NCBI RefSeq assembly: GCF_024199795.1
Contig: NZ_JANADK010000001.1
Location: 2,418,001-2,482,000, forward strand
Source: Bradyrhizobium sp. CCGB01
Lineage (GTDB): Bacteria > Pseudomonadota > Alphaproteobacteria > Rhizobiales > Xanthobacteraceae
Length of the DNA stretch: 64,000 bases
Direction of reading: 5' to 3'
This document shows positions 8,639 through 17,174 of the stretch, piece by piece. The translations under genes were made by a program, and so were the position numbers. The notes beneath the pieces were generated by a model. It searched no databases. It was not told where the DNA came from and saw only the letters and a list, made by a program, of their open reading frames with translations. Numbering within the stretch: position 1 is the stretch's first letter; each line of letters starts with the position of its first letter.

Positions 8639-10387
8639 TTACGCCGCGCGCGCGGCGCGCTCGTCCTCGGCCGGCATCAGGAAGGTGCGGTTGCGCCCGG
8701 TTTTCTTGGCGACATAGAGGCCCTGGTCGGCGCGCTCGATCACGTCCTGCACGTCGCGGTCGCTCTCGTCGAACAGCGCGAGCCCGACCGACACGGTGAG
8801 GGGAATGATGGTGTCGCCATGGCGTACCGTCGCGCCTTCGATCGATGTCCTGATGCGATCGGCGAGCAGCACGGCGGTCTCCTGGTCGATCTCGCGCAGC
8901 AGCACCACGAACTCCTCGCCGCCGAAACGGGCGGCCTTGTCGGTGGTCCGGATCGACTGATTGACGATCTCCGCGACGCGTTTGATCGCATCGTCGCCGG
9001 CGGCATGGCCATGGGTGTCGTTGATCTTCTTGAAATGATCGATGTCGATCATCAAAGTCGCCATGTTGCGCTTGTAGCGGCGGCAGAACGCGATGGCGTC
9101 GTCGGCGACGGCCAGGAAGGAGCGGCGGTTCATCAGGCCCGTCATGAAATCGGTGTCGGCGAGCTGGCGCAGCCTCAGCATGTCCTCCTGGAGCTGCATC
9201 GCATTCTCGGTCGCGCGCAGCTCGGCTTCCTTGGTGCGCTCCTCGGCAAGGCCGATCCGGCGCAGCAGCGAGCGCAGCGCGCGCGAGAGCTGCACGACCT
9301 CGGCCGAGCCGCTCTGCCGCGCCAGCATGGTCGGGCCGTGGGCGCGTCCGATGCGGTCGGCTTCCTGCGTGATGGCGATGATCGGCGCTGCGATCCTTCG
9401 CGAGACCAGCATGGCCAGCGACAGCGCGATCAGCGCGGTGACGGCACCGATCGCCAAAATCGTTTGCGCCGACGAGATCGCCGCCGCCAGCGCCACGCTC
9501 GCCGGCTGGCTCGCGGTGACGATCCAGTTCAGGCCCTGATAGTCGCGATGCCCCGTGCCGACGTGGAAGGCGGTGAGCATCTGCCGGCCGTCGGTCGTCT
9601 CGCGGAAGGCGCCGACGCCGGCCTTCAGGATGCCGGCCAGCTCGTCGCCGCTGTACCGGATGGTTTCTTTCTGCGGCCCGAGCAGGATCACGCCGCCCTT
9701 GCTGATGATCGACAGCGCCGCGTCGGCATTGTTGTCGTTGGCCTCGACGTCCTTGATCAGATTGCTGGCCCAATCCCAGTTCAGGTGCCCGCCGAGCACG
9801 CCGAGCAGCCTGCCGGAGGCATCACGCACGGGCACGGCGATGTCGACGAAGCGGTAGGGCTCGTTGTTGGCGCGCTGCGTCAGCAGCGAGGACAGCAGTA
9901 CGGCCTCATGGACGTCGCCGACGGCGACTCTCTCGAGGCCCTGCTTGAACCAGGGTCGTGCGGCAACGGACTTGCCTTGCAGCAGGCCGCCGGTCGCGGC
10001 AACCACGTTGCCGTTTACGTCGGCGAAACCAATCCAGGCGAATTCGGCAAAGGAGCGCTGGAGGTCCTCCAGCGAGCTGCGCAACGCGGCCGGGTCGGCT
10101 TGCCACAGCGGCTGCATCGGCTTCAGTTCGGCAAACAGCTTCATCTCCTGCTGGCGCGTCGCCATGAAGCGGTCGAGCCGGCCGGAGGCCATCGACGCGG
10201 TTCCGGCCAGACTGCTCTCGATCAGCGCGGCAGTGTTCCTGTAGCTGATCAGCGCGGCGCCGGTCGCGAGTGTACCTACCAGCACGATGGACATCGCCGC
10301 CACCGCCGCGGCGATCTGCGTGCGCACGGTCAGATGGTCTTCGATCGCGTGCAGGCGGCTCGCTGCCTGCTGCAAGAGGGCTCGCAT
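8639..10387 (-). CDS. Membrane diguanylate cyclase with Cache-type sensor domain
   Basis: This 582-residue protein has an N-terminal membrane segment at about residues 30-50. An extracytoplasmic domain of roughly 230 residues resembles a dCache/PAS sensor (GFADVNGNVVAATGG, LLGVLGGHLNWDW). A second membrane segment and a HAMP-like linker follow, with a C-terminal GGDEF domain. The active site reads RFGGEEFVVLL, so catalysis of cyclic-di-GMP synthesis is expected. An RxxD inhibitory site (RTTD) sits five residues before GGEEF, implying product feedback. The ligand is unknown. The gene is alone on its strand and convergent with mutY. Confidence 0.92.
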   Translation of the reverse strand: MRALLQQAASRLHAIEDHLTVRTQIAAAVAAMSIVLVGTLATGAALISYRNTAALIESSLAGTASMASGRLDRFMATRQQEMKLFAELKPMQPLWQADPAALRSSLEDLQRSFAEFAWIGFADVNGNVVAATGGLLQGKSVAARPWFKQGLERVAVGDVHEAVLLSSLLTQRANNEPYRFVDIAVPVRDASGRLLGVLGGHLNWDWASNLIKDVEANDNNADAALSIISKGGVILLGPQKETIRYSGDELAGILKAGVGAFRETTDGRQMLTAFHVGTGHRDYQGLNWIVTASQPASVALAAAISSAQTILAIGAVTALIALSLAMLVSRRIAAPIIAITQEADRIGRAHGPTMLARQSGSAEVVQLSRALRSLLRRIGLAEERTKEAELRATENAMQLQEDMLRLRQLADTDFMTGLMNRRSFLAVADDAIAFCRRYKRNMATLMIDIDHFKKINDTHGHAAGDDAIKRVAEIVNQSIRTTDKAARFGGEEFVVLLREIDQETAVLLADRIRTSIEGATVRHGDTIIPLTVSVGLALFDESDRDVQDVIERADQGLYVAKKTGRNRTFLMPAEDERAARAA

Positions 10388-10630
10388 GGAAAGGCTCCGG
10401 TGTCACCGTCGCTCATGCCATGTGGTAGCTTCCAACCGCTTACCGGCGGATTGTCCAATTGGATCGTATTGAATCGGTCGTGAAGCCGGTTGGTTGAAGC
10501 GACCTTAAGTGCCGGCGAAATCCCGGGGGTTTCCGGGGTTCCCGGGGGATATTGCGCTGCGGCCTATCGCCTGCTGACACCAGGCTGGCAACAGACCTAC
10601 GCTATGAGCCGCCGGCAACGGAGATTTGGC

Positions 10631-11050
10631 ATGGTCAAGACCGCGCTCGACAACTTTCGCAAGCCGCCCTGCGCCGAGCTGCTCGGATGGCGTCTGCTCG
10701 ATGCCCGCCCCGAGGAGGGCTGGATCAAGCTCGCCTTCGAGGGCAAGCCCGAGTTCTGCAACCCGGCGGGCTTCATCCAGGGCGGCATGCTGTCGGCCAT
10801 GCTGGACGACACGATGGGACCGGCCGTCCTCGTGATGAGTGAGGGCCGCCTCTACACCACCACCATCAGCATGACCGTGAACTTTTTGAGCCCGGCCAGG
10901 CCCGGGCCGATCATTGCCGAGGCGACGGTGACGCAGCTCGGCAAGACGATTGCATTCGTCGAGGCCAAGCTGATGGCCGAAGACGGGACCGTGCTCGCCA
11001 CGGCAACCGCGAGCGAGCGGCTGTTGGAGGCGGCGAGGGTGGTGCGGTGA
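10631..11050 (+). CDS. PaaI-type hotdog-fold thioesterase
   Basis: From the ATG at 10631 (GGAG about eight bases upstream) the product is 139 residues with the hotdog motif NPAGFIQGGMLSAMLDDTMGP. The block TTISMTVNFLSPARPGPIIAEATV is typical of the PaaI/YdiI thioesterase superfamily, which hydrolyses acyl-CoA thioesters. The usual HGG is QGG here, as in a common proteobacterial subgroup, and the aspartate in MLDD is kept. The frame is open for 47 codons further upstream, including an ATG at 10604, but that stretch shows no family similarity. The substrate is unknown. Confidence 0.85.
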   Translation: MVKTALDNFRKPPCAELLGWRLLDARPEEGWIKLAFEGKPEFCNPAGFIQGGMLSAMLDDTMGPAVLVMSEGRLYTTTISMTVNFLSPARPGPIIAEATVTQLGKTIAFVEAKLMAEDGTVLATATASERLLEAARVVR

Positions 11051-11072
11051 GACGAGCACCTGTCTCTCGCTT

Positions 11073-11099
11073 CCTCGCCCCGTTCTTACGGGGAGAGGG
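11073..11099. terminator. GC-rich hairpin between convergent genes
   Basis: CCTCGCCCCGT and ACGGGGAGAGG pair around a short loop, between the thioesterase stop and the end of the AI-2E-family gene. There is no long T tract. The same hairpin type (CCTCTCCCCGT / ACGGGGAGAGG) appears at 60938-60963, so it may be a dispersed repeat that also ends transcription. Confidence 0.5.
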
Positions 11100-11134
11100 C
11101 GGGTGCGGGGCAGGAAGCCTTCTCGCGTCCTTCG

Positions 11135-13087
11135 TCAGTTGAACACAGCCGCTTTATTGTCGACGGTCGCAGCACCGCACTGCTTGTCGCCGGCCTGAGT
11201 GATTGCGCTTAGCGCAGCGCTAAAAGATCCGCGGGAAACAAGATCAACGACCGCGTCAACAGGCGGCGTGGTGCCTTCCGCTCCAAAAAGGGCGACTAGA
11301 ATGCGAGCGTCGAATTTCTTCTTGTTGAGCCTGCGAACAGTAGCCTGAATCTTGCCGGTAGATGGTTGGCCGACGTAGCAAACGCACGCCAACGACGTGT
11401 CAGTCATATCGAGCGAAACGAATTTCGACATCGACAAGGCGTCGGCCTCTTCTGCTGTCGCTGCGATACCACGGTGACGCAGCAAATAGGCCAGTACTAG
11501 CGCTGCTGCCTCGTCGAGCTTGTCGGATCCTGGAACACAGAGAATAGGAGGCGCTCCACTGCTCTCCTTGGTCAACTCGAGTTGCGCTCTTGTTTGTTCA
11601 ATTGCGATGGCTGCTCCGGGGTTGGCACTCAAGTCTATGGACGGAACGCCCGTCGCTCCTGTCTCGTGGTTCAATTCCAGGTCAGCCACCAGTTCGCGGA
11701 CAGTTGAAGCAATTCGATTCAATCGCTCTTCGTCGAGATGGCCTAACTGACGGTCCGCTTCCGCGAGCCTCAATCCCTCCAGTAGAATAGTGTCACAGTA
11801 GTCCTCAAGTGACGCATCTCTGAGGAAGTCATGCGCTTGTTCTGCCGCCTCGAGAGGATCAGCGGCCAGAAGCCGTTGGTAAAACAGCTGAGGCGGTTTC
11901 AACGGAGGTCGGTCGCCAAGCATGATTTCCAGGAATTTGAGCCGCTCGACATGCCGTCCCGCGACGACGAGGCATACCGTCAGAGGCGTTGCCATGACCA
12001 ATCCGATCGGGCCCCAGAGCCAGGTCCAGAATGATGCAGACAGGATGACCGCGACAGGAGACAGGCCAGAACTGTGGCCATAAATCAAAGGTTCGATAAC
12101 TTGTCCGGCTAGAAATTCCAGGGCCACAAACAAGAGAGCAGTCAGCACCAACATCTCCCAGCCGGAGCCAACGGCTGCAGCGAGGATAAGCGGGAATATG
12201 GCTGAGATGAGTGCACCGATATACGGCACGAACCGCAAGATCATCGCTAACAGACCCCATAGCGGAGCCGAGGGCACGCCAATGAGCTCAAGGCCTATGC
12301 CGATTGCCAATCCGAATACTGCATTGAAGATCATCTGAGTTAGAAAGAGTCTACTCAGTCGCTTGCCGGCGTCATCAAGGGCTGCGGTTGTGCGCTGAAT
12401 ATCTCCCGAGCCAGCGAGGCGAACGAGTCGGTTTCTAAGATCCTCGCGTTGCAGCAAGATGAAAGCCACGAAAATCACGACGACTCCGGTCGTCGTGAGT
12501 GGCGAAAGCAATGGTTCGATGATCTTGGCGAGCGTCGTCAGAGCGCCGGGGTCGGGCTGCTTGACTTCGACAGGTATCGGAATCGCTTTTCCCGGTCCTT
12601 GCTTCGCAAGACCGTTGTCCGGTTGGTCAGCCGTGTTCCCATGTTGCAGCTGCGTCCCTAATTCCTTGAGAACAGTGGATGCCTGCTCCAACGTTCCTGT
12701 ACCACCGACCAAACCACGAATGCTTTCGACCTTATCGCTCAACGTCTGCTGATATTGAGGCAGTTTCGCAGCAAGGCGAGTTGCCTGCGATACCATCAGG
12801 CCGCCCAAACTGAATATGATCGCAAAACCAAAGAACACCACGACAAGAACAGAAGCGGTGCGCGGAATTCGCCAGGAATGCAGTCGTATGACAAAGGGCG
12901 CGAGTACAAAGCTCAAGAGGACCGCGAGTGCGATCGGGACGAAAATTTCACGACCTACATAAAGCGCGGCAACTATCAGCGCCGCTACGGCCATATTGAC
13001 CAGCGCCGCCCCTCGTTGCTGTATTATCCTTACTTGATTGGGCTTCTCCTGCAACTGCGTAGCCCTCGCGTTTAACCGAGCCTGCAC
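11135..13087 (-). CDS. AI-2E family transporter with a long C-terminal soluble domain
   Basis: The 650-residue product starts at a GTG (13087). Residues 30-380 have about eight membrane segments and AI-2E/PerM family features (FVPIALAVLLSFVLAPFVIRL, VPYIGALISAIFPLILA, SFWTWLWGPIGLVMATPLTVCLVV). Members export varied solutes or act as ion antiporters, and the substrate here is unknown. The last 250 or so residues are soluble: a helical part, then a Rossmann-like part (PPILCVPGSDKLDEAAALVLAYLLRHRG) resembling the fold of cobalamin-binding domains. The B12-binding DxHxxG is not visible. Base composition is clearly lower in GC than the neighbours. A FixK-like site lies about 185 bases upstream and a transposase remnant follows it. 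Recent transfer is likely. Confidence 0.85.
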   Translation of the reverse strand: MQARLNARATQLQEKPNQVRIIQQRGAALVNMAVAALIVAALYVGREIFVPIALAVLLSFVLAPFVIRLHSWRIPRTASVLVVVFFGFAIIFSLGGLMVSQATRLAAKLPQYQQTLSDKVESIRGLVGGTGTLEQASTVLKELGTQLQHGNTADQPDNGLAKQGPGKAIPIPVEVKQPDPGALTTLAKIIEPLLSPLTTTGVVVIFVAFILLQREDLRNRLVRLAGSGDIQRTTAALDDAGKRLSRLFLTQMIFNAVFGLAIGIGLELIGVPSAPLWGLLAMILRFVPYIGALISAIFPLILAAAVGSGWEMLVLTALLFVALEFLAGQVIEPLIYGHSSGLSPVAVILSASFWTWLWGPIGLVMATPLTVCLVVAGRHVERLKFLEIMLGDRPPLKPPQLFYQRLLAADPLEAAEQAHDFLRDASLEDYCDTILLEGLRLAEADRQLGHLDEERLNRIASTVRELVADLELNHETGATGVPSIDLSANPGAAIAIEQTRAQLELTKESSGAPPILCVPGSDKLDEAAALVLAYLLRHRGIAATAEEADALSMSKFVSLDMTDTSLACVCYVGQPSTGKIQATVRRLNKKKFDARILVALFGAEGTTPPVDAVVDLVSRGSFSAALSAITQAGDKQCGAATVDNKAAVFN

Positions 13088-13265
13088 TTGTTGCGCTTCG
13101 ATTGATTCAGTTCATTGCCCCAAAATTAGTCCCAAGATGCTCGCCATCGGCAGAGCCCGTACTCTGGATCGATCCCGAGGTGCACGATCGGGTTGGACAA
13201 TGCATGCGTCTTACTCCTCCGGCGCGGAAGAAAGACCCTTTTCATTGAGTCACCTTGGAGCCACC

Positions 13266-13279
13266 TTGCGATAGATCAA
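13266..13279. promoter_or_regulatory. FixK2-like box
   Basis: TTGC-GATAGA-TCAA matches the Bradyrhizobium FixK2 consensus TTG(A/C)-N6-(T/G)CAA at all constrained positions. It is centred about 185 bases upstream of the AI-2E gene start. A few chance matches are expected in 64 kb, so position is the main support, and the spacing is longer than usual. Confidence 0.35.
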
Positions 13280-13349
13280 GGAACCTTGCATCGGCTCCCT
13301 GCCGACTCCAGCGGACGTTCGAGGGCATCAGGACAGGTCTGTTTACGCA

Positions 13350-13520
13350 CTTTGCCCGAGGCTGTGTCGCGCGCGCAACTTGATCGAACGGTTCTTCGAC
13401 AAGATCAAGCAGTGTCGGCGCGTCGCGACCCGATGCGACAAGCTGGCGGCCAACTATCTGGCATTCGTCAAGCTTGCATCCATACGCATTTGGCTGCGTG
13501 CCAATGAGTCCGCGCCCTAA
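13350..13520 (+). pseudogene. C-terminal remnant of an IS5-family transposase
   Basis: In the frame ending at the TAA at 13518-13520 the translation reads RARNLIERFFDKIKQCRR, then RVATRCDKLAANYLAFVKLA, then SIRIWLRANESAP. This is the well-known end of IS5-type DDE transposases, including the conserved glutamate region of the catalytic triad. Nothing recognisable of the first two thirds remains upstream and I find no terminal inverted repeats. It is therefore a decayed fragment. It abuts the end of the flavin monooxygenase gene by one base and borders the low-GC transporter gene. The rest of 13088-13350 holds no gene I can support. Confidence 0.8.
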
Positions 13521-13521
13521 C

Positions 13522-14802
13522 TCACGCCCCCGCCCGCTTCGCGTCTCTGCTCACAATCGCAGGCTTCGCATTCAGTGCCTCGACCTGGAAGCCCGCGACG
13601 CGCTTGTAGTTCGCGGCGATGTCCTCCAGCTCCTGCTGCGACAGCACGTCAGTGACGACGTCATAGCCGTCAGGCGCGCGCTCCTCGACGAGCTGCATCA
13701 CCTGCTCAGGGCCGTTCTTGCGGTTGAGCAGGACGAGGTCAGTGGTCGCGGGACGCCGCTCGGCCTCATAGGCGAGCAGCGCTGCGGTCGTCGGGCCATG
13801 CGCAAGGATCTCGCGGGTGATGGTGCGGGCATCGAGGATCGCCTGCGAGGCGCCGTTCGAGCCGATCGGGTACATCGGATGCGCGGCGTCACCCATCAGC
13901 GTGACCTTGCCAAAGGTCCATTGCGACACCGGATCGCGGTCGACCAGCGGATATTCGTAGGCATGCGGGCAGTTCTTGATCAGGCCGGGCACGTCGAGCC
14001 AGTCGAACTGCCAGCTCTCGAACCAGGGCAGAAACTCCTCCAGCCGCGCGGTGCGGTTATAGTCCTCGCGACGCCACTGATAGGTCGGCGGCATATGGCG
14101 TTCGGCGACCCAGTTGATCAGATGGTTGCCCGCCGCATCCGGCTGCTTCGAAATCGGATAGCAGACGAATTTCAGGATCTCGTGCCCGGCCATGATCATG
14201 GTGCGGCCGGTGAGGAAGGCCTTTGACGGCGTGACGCCGCGCCAGAGGATGCGGCCGTTCCAGATCGGCGGGCCTTCATTGGGGTAGAGCTTTTCTCGCG
14301 CGGCGGAATGGATGCCGTCGGCGGCGATCATGATCGCGCCGTCGTAGGTCCCTGCGGCCTTGCCGGTCGCCCTGTCGATGAAATCGGCGCGCACGCCGTT
14401 GGCCGTCTCAGTCCAGCCGGTCAGATGATGGCTGGTCAGGATATTGTCGCGGCCGAGCCGCTCGATCGCGGTGTCGAGCAGGAGCTGCTGGAGGGTGCCG
14501 CGATGGATCGAGAATTGCGGCCATTTGTAGCCGGCTTCCAGCCCGCGCGGCTCGCTCCAGATCGGCTTGCCGTGCTTGGTGAAATAGGCGAGCTCGCGGG
14601 TGCGCACGCCGCTGGCGTCCAGCTTGTCCATCAGCCCGAGCTCGATCAGCTCGCGGACCGCATGCGGCAGCACGTTGATGCCGACGCCGAGCGGTTTCAG
14701 CGCGGCGACGCTCTCGAACACTTTTACGGGAACGCCGATTCCGTGCAGGCTGAGCGCAAGCGTCAGCCCGCCGATGCCGCCGCCGGCGATGAGTACGGTC
14801 AT
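13522..14802 (-). CDS. FAD-dependent aromatic-ring monooxygenase (UbiH/salicylate hydroxylase type)
   Basis: This 426-residue flavoprotein starts with the FAD-binding MTVLIAGGGIGGLTLALSL. A second FAD motif, VTLMGDAAHPMYPIGSNGASQAI, lies in the C-terminal half, and the DG motif is AIMIAADGIHSAAREKL. These place it in the class A flavoprotein monooxygenases that hydroxylate aromatic acids or quinone precursors using NAD(P)H and oxygen. The ATG at 14802 is preceded by GGAGGGG. The open frame continues 24 codons upstream without family similarity. The divergent neighbour is a glutathione transferase, which could fit aromatic catabolism, but the substrate cannot be inferred. Confidence 0.9.
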   Translation of the reverse strand: MTVLIAGGGIGGLTLALSLHGIGVPVKVFESVAALKPLGVGINVLPHAVRELIELGLMDKLDASGVRTRELAYFTKHGKPIWSEPRGLEAGYKWPQFSIHRGTLQQLLLDTAIERLGRDNILTSHHLTGWTETANGVRADFIDRATGKAAGTYDGAIMIAADGIHSAAREKLYPNEGPPIWNGRILWRGVTPSKAFLTGRTMIMAGHEILKFVCYPISKQPDAAGNHLINWVAERHMPPTYQWRREDYNRTARLEEFLPWFESWQFDWLDVPGLIKNCPHAYEYPLVDRDPVSQWTFGKVTLMGDAAHPMYPIGSNGASQAILDARTITREILAHGPTTAALLAYEAERRPATTDLVLLNRKNGPEQVMQLVEERAPDGYDVVTDVLSQQELEDIAANYKRVAGFQVEALNAKPAIVSRDAKRAGA

Positions 14803-14942
14803 GACAAAACCCCTCCGATTGCAGGCGTCTTGGCACAGGGGGGCGGCGGTGGGCAACTGCGAAGAGCAACGCACGGAGAATGTCGTGCTATAGACCTCGG
14901 GGTCGACAGTCGTTAATTTCCAGCTTTCCCATGAGGTCCGAC

Positions 14943-15563
14943 ATGCTCAAGCTCTACTACGCCACCGGCACCTGCGCGCTCGCCACCTACATCACCCTGG
15001 AAGAGGCCGGCGCCGACTACACGGCCGAACGGCTGAGCTTCAAGGACAACCAGCAGAACAGCCCGGACTATCTCGCCATCAACCCCAAGGGCCGGGTCCC
15101 GGCGCTGGTGACCGATCGCGGCGTGCTGACCGAGACGCCGGCGATGCTGGCCTATATCGCGCAGACCTTGCCCAAGGCGAAGCTCGCGCCGCTCGACGAT
15201 CCCTTCGACTTCGCCCAGGTGCAGTCGTTCAACTCCTATCTCTGCTCGACCGTGCACATCAACCACGCTCACAAGATGCGCGGCGCGCGCTGGGCGACGC
15301 AGGAGAGCTCGTTCGCCGACATGAAGGCGAAGGTCCCGCAGACCATGGGCGCCTGCTTCGCCCTGATCGAGCAGAAGATGTTTCGGGGGCCTTGGGTGAT
15401 GGGCGATCAGTTCACGATCTGCGATCCCTATCTCTACACCCTGTCGACCTGGCTCGAAGGCGACAGCGTCGACATCAATGCCACGCCGAAGATCGCCGAT
15501 CATTTCAAGCGCATGTCTGACCGACCGGCGGTGCGCAAGGTGATGGACGAGCAGAAGGCGTAA
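14943..15563 (+). CDS. Glutathione S-transferase family protein
   Basis: The 206-residue product begins MLKLYYATGTCALATYITLEE. It carries the glutathione-binding loop GRVPALVTDRGVLTETPAMLAYIA (beta class) and an all-helical C-terminal domain. Beta-class enzymes use the N-terminal Cys/Ser region (TGTCAL here) to bind glutathione, for detoxification or thiol transfer. ATG codons at 14931 and 14943 are both possible, and the latter gives the usual start. The gene is divergent from the flavin monooxygenase with about 140 bases between starts. Its 3' end faces the LysR gene across a palindromic repeat. Confidence 0.9.
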   Translation: MLKLYYATGTCALATYITLEEAGADYTAERLSFKDNQQNSPDYLAINPKGRVPALVTDRGVLTETPAMLAYIAQTLPKAKLAPLDDPFDFAQVQSFNSYLCSTVHINHAHKMRGARWATQESSFADMKAKVPQTMGACFALIEQKMFRGPWVMGDQFTICDPYLYTLSTWLEGDSVDINATPKIADHFKRMSDRPAVRKVMDEQKA

Positions 15564-15574
15564 CAACGCACCAG

Positions 15575-15674
15575 CTCTCGTAGGGTGGGCAAAGGCGCGT
15601 AGCGCCGTGCCCACCATCCTTCCAGACGACGACAAAAGTGGTGGGCACGCTTCGCTTTGCCCACCCTACGAGAG
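15575..15674. repeat. Palindromic repeat, 'GTAGGGTGGGC' family, copy 1
   Basis: CTCTCGTAGGGTGGGCAAAG and its inverse complement bound the element, and GTGCCCACC / GGTGGGCACG form the inner arms. It sits between the convergent glutathione transferase and LysR genes. Its right arm runs into the LysR reading frame and provides that gene's stop codon. Five more copies lie in the window. Confidence 0.88.
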
Positions 15675-16589
15675 CTTGCGCTTGGCTTGCTCCAGCTCCC
15701 GTCCCGTCTCAAGCATCAGCCGCCGCAGCCAGATCGAGCCGGGGTCCATCTGTGCGCGGGTCGGGTAGAACATGAATTGCTCGTCGATCCCTGGGTCGAG
15801 CGGCGGCGTCACCGTGACGAGGCCGAGCTGCTTGGACAGGGCCGCGATCAGCCGGCGCGGCACGAAGGCAACGAGGTCGGTGCGGGCGGCGATGTGCAGG
15901 GCTTCGAGATAGCCTGAGACGACAAGCGAAATGTGCCGCTCGATGCCCTTGCTGCGCAGCCAGGGGTCGATCAGGTCCTCAGCGCCGCCACGGATGATCA
16001 CACCGACATGGCGGGCGGCCAGAAAGATTTCGCGCCGCTTCAGTTTCGCCCCCATGGGGTGACCGCGCCGCACCGCCAGCGCATCGCTGTCGGTGTACAG
16101 CAGCTGGCGGTGAAAACCCTTGAATGCGTTGCCGATCGAGATCACGAGGTCGATGGTGCGGGCGAACTCGGCATGGAAGATTGCCGATCCCCGCCACGGC
16201 ACGATCTCGATGCGGATGTTGGGGGCAAGACGCGTCACCTTCTCCATCAAGGGCGGCATCAACAGCTCGACCGCGAGATCCGGCATCATCAGGCGGAACT
16301 GCCGCTCGCTGCGCGCGGCGTCGAAATCATCCGGCACGAACAGCCCGCGCACCTGGTCGAGCGCCTGTGCCAGCGGCGCGCGCAGCGCCTGCGCCCGGGG
16401 TGTCAGCTCCATCCGCGCGCCGGTGCGCACCAGCAGCGGATCGCCGAAGAGGTCGCGCAGACGCTGCAGCGCGTGGCTCGCCGCCGGTTGCGACAGCCCG
16501 ATCCGCATCGCCGCGCGGCTGACATTGGCCTCGCGCAGCAGTGCGTCGAGTGCGGTCAATAGATTGAGATCAAGCGAATTCAAATTCAT
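15666..16589 (-). CDS. LysR family transcriptional regulator
   Basis: This 307-residue regulator begins MNLNSLDLNLLTALDALLRE. The winged helix-turn-helix has recognition region VSRAAMRIGLSQPAASHAL, followed by a co-inducer-binding domain (about residues 90-300) like that of NodD/NahR-type members. It is divergent from the SnoaL-like gene, the usual arrangement for LysR control of a neighbour. An alternative ATG lies six codons upstream at 16607. The last codons and the TAG stop lie inside the palindromic repeat, so the C-terminus may have been reshaped by insertion of the repeat. The inducer is unknown. Confidence 0.9.
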   Translation of the reverse strand: MNLNSLDLNLLTALDALLREANVSRAAMRIGLSQPAASHALQRLRDLFGDPLLVRTGARMELTPRAQALRAPLAQALDQVRGLFVPDDFDAARSERQFRLMMPDLAVELLMPPLMEKVTRLAPNIRIEIVPWRGSAIFHAEFARTIDLVISIGNAFKGFHRQLLYTDSDALAVRRGHPMGAKLKRREIFLAARHVGVIIRGGAEDLIDPWLRSKGIERHISLVVSGYLEALHIAARTDLVAFVPRRLIAALSKQLGLVTVTPPLDPGIDEQFMFYPTRAQMDPGSIWLRRLMLETGRELEQAKRKLS

Positions 16590-16596
16590 CAGGTGA

Positions 16597-16620
16597 ATAG
16601 ATATCATATCCGTTATCGAT
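16597..16620. promoter_or_regulatory. Candidate LysR operator dyad
   Basis: ATAGATA and TATCGAT form an imperfect dyad (six of seven matching), ten bases apart, in the AT-rich spacer between the divergent LysR and SnoaL-like starts. The position and form suit a LysR recognition site, but this was judged by eye only. Confidence 0.35.
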
Positions 16621-16680
16621 TTGAAGAATTCTATTCCAGCGGCGATGTTCTCCGTGTTGCCAGCAAACGGAGATGCCGCC

Positions 16681-17124
16681 ATGAACGCGAGCGCCAACAA
16701 GAAACTGATGCAGGATATTTTCGCCGCCGCCGCCAGCCCCGACCCGGCGGTGCGCGACCGCGCCCTGTTCACCGCAAGCCTTGCCGACGACGCCAGATGG
16801 GTCGTGACCGGCCAGTATTCCTGGTCGCGCACCTTCACCGGCAAGGGGTCGATCCTCAACGATCTGCACGGCTATGTCCGCACCCGTCTGCGCGACCGCA
16901 CGCGCACGGTCGCCCACCGCTTCATTGCCGACGGCGACGTCGTCGTGGTGGAAGCCAAGGGCGACAATGTCACGCCCGAAGGCGTGCGCTACGACAACGA
17001 CTACTGCCTCGTGTTTCAGTTCGAGGACGGCAAGATCAAGGAGATCCGCGAGTACTGCGACTCGGTGCTGACCGAGAAGGCGCTCGGTCTGTTTCCGCAA
17101 ACGCCGGTGAGGGCTGCGGGCTGA
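16681..17124 (+). CDS. SnoaL-like / NTF2-fold protein
   Basis: From the ATG at 16681 (CGGAG upstream) the product is 147 residues with a cone-shaped NTF2-like fold. An N-terminal helix (KKLMQDIFAAAAS) is followed by WVVTGQYSWSRTFTGKGSIL, a central VVVEAKGDNV strand, and the conserved end YDNDYCLVFQFEDGKIKEIREYCDS. Family members include ring-opening and steroid or polyketide-modifying isomerases as well as proteins of unknown role. The divergent LysR regulator next door probably controls it. The specific reaction cannot be assigned. The open frame continues upstream to 16621 but lacks family character there. Confidence 0.82.
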   Translation: MNASANKKLMQDIFAAAASPDPAVRDRALFTASLADDARWVVTGQYSWSRTFTGKGSILNDLHGYVRTRLRDRTRTVAHRFIADGDVVVVEAKGDNVTPEGVRYDNDYCLVFQFEDGKIKEIREYCDSVLTEKALGLFPQTPVRAAG

Positions 17125-17174
17125 GCGGGTTGAGCCGCGTCGCATGCCCGGGCCGAGCCGGTTCATCACGGCCG

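Noticed and set aside
8186..10483. A 765-residue plus-strand frame over mutY and the GGDEF gene
   Set aside because: It spans two convergent real genes in a shadow frame and lacks any domain.
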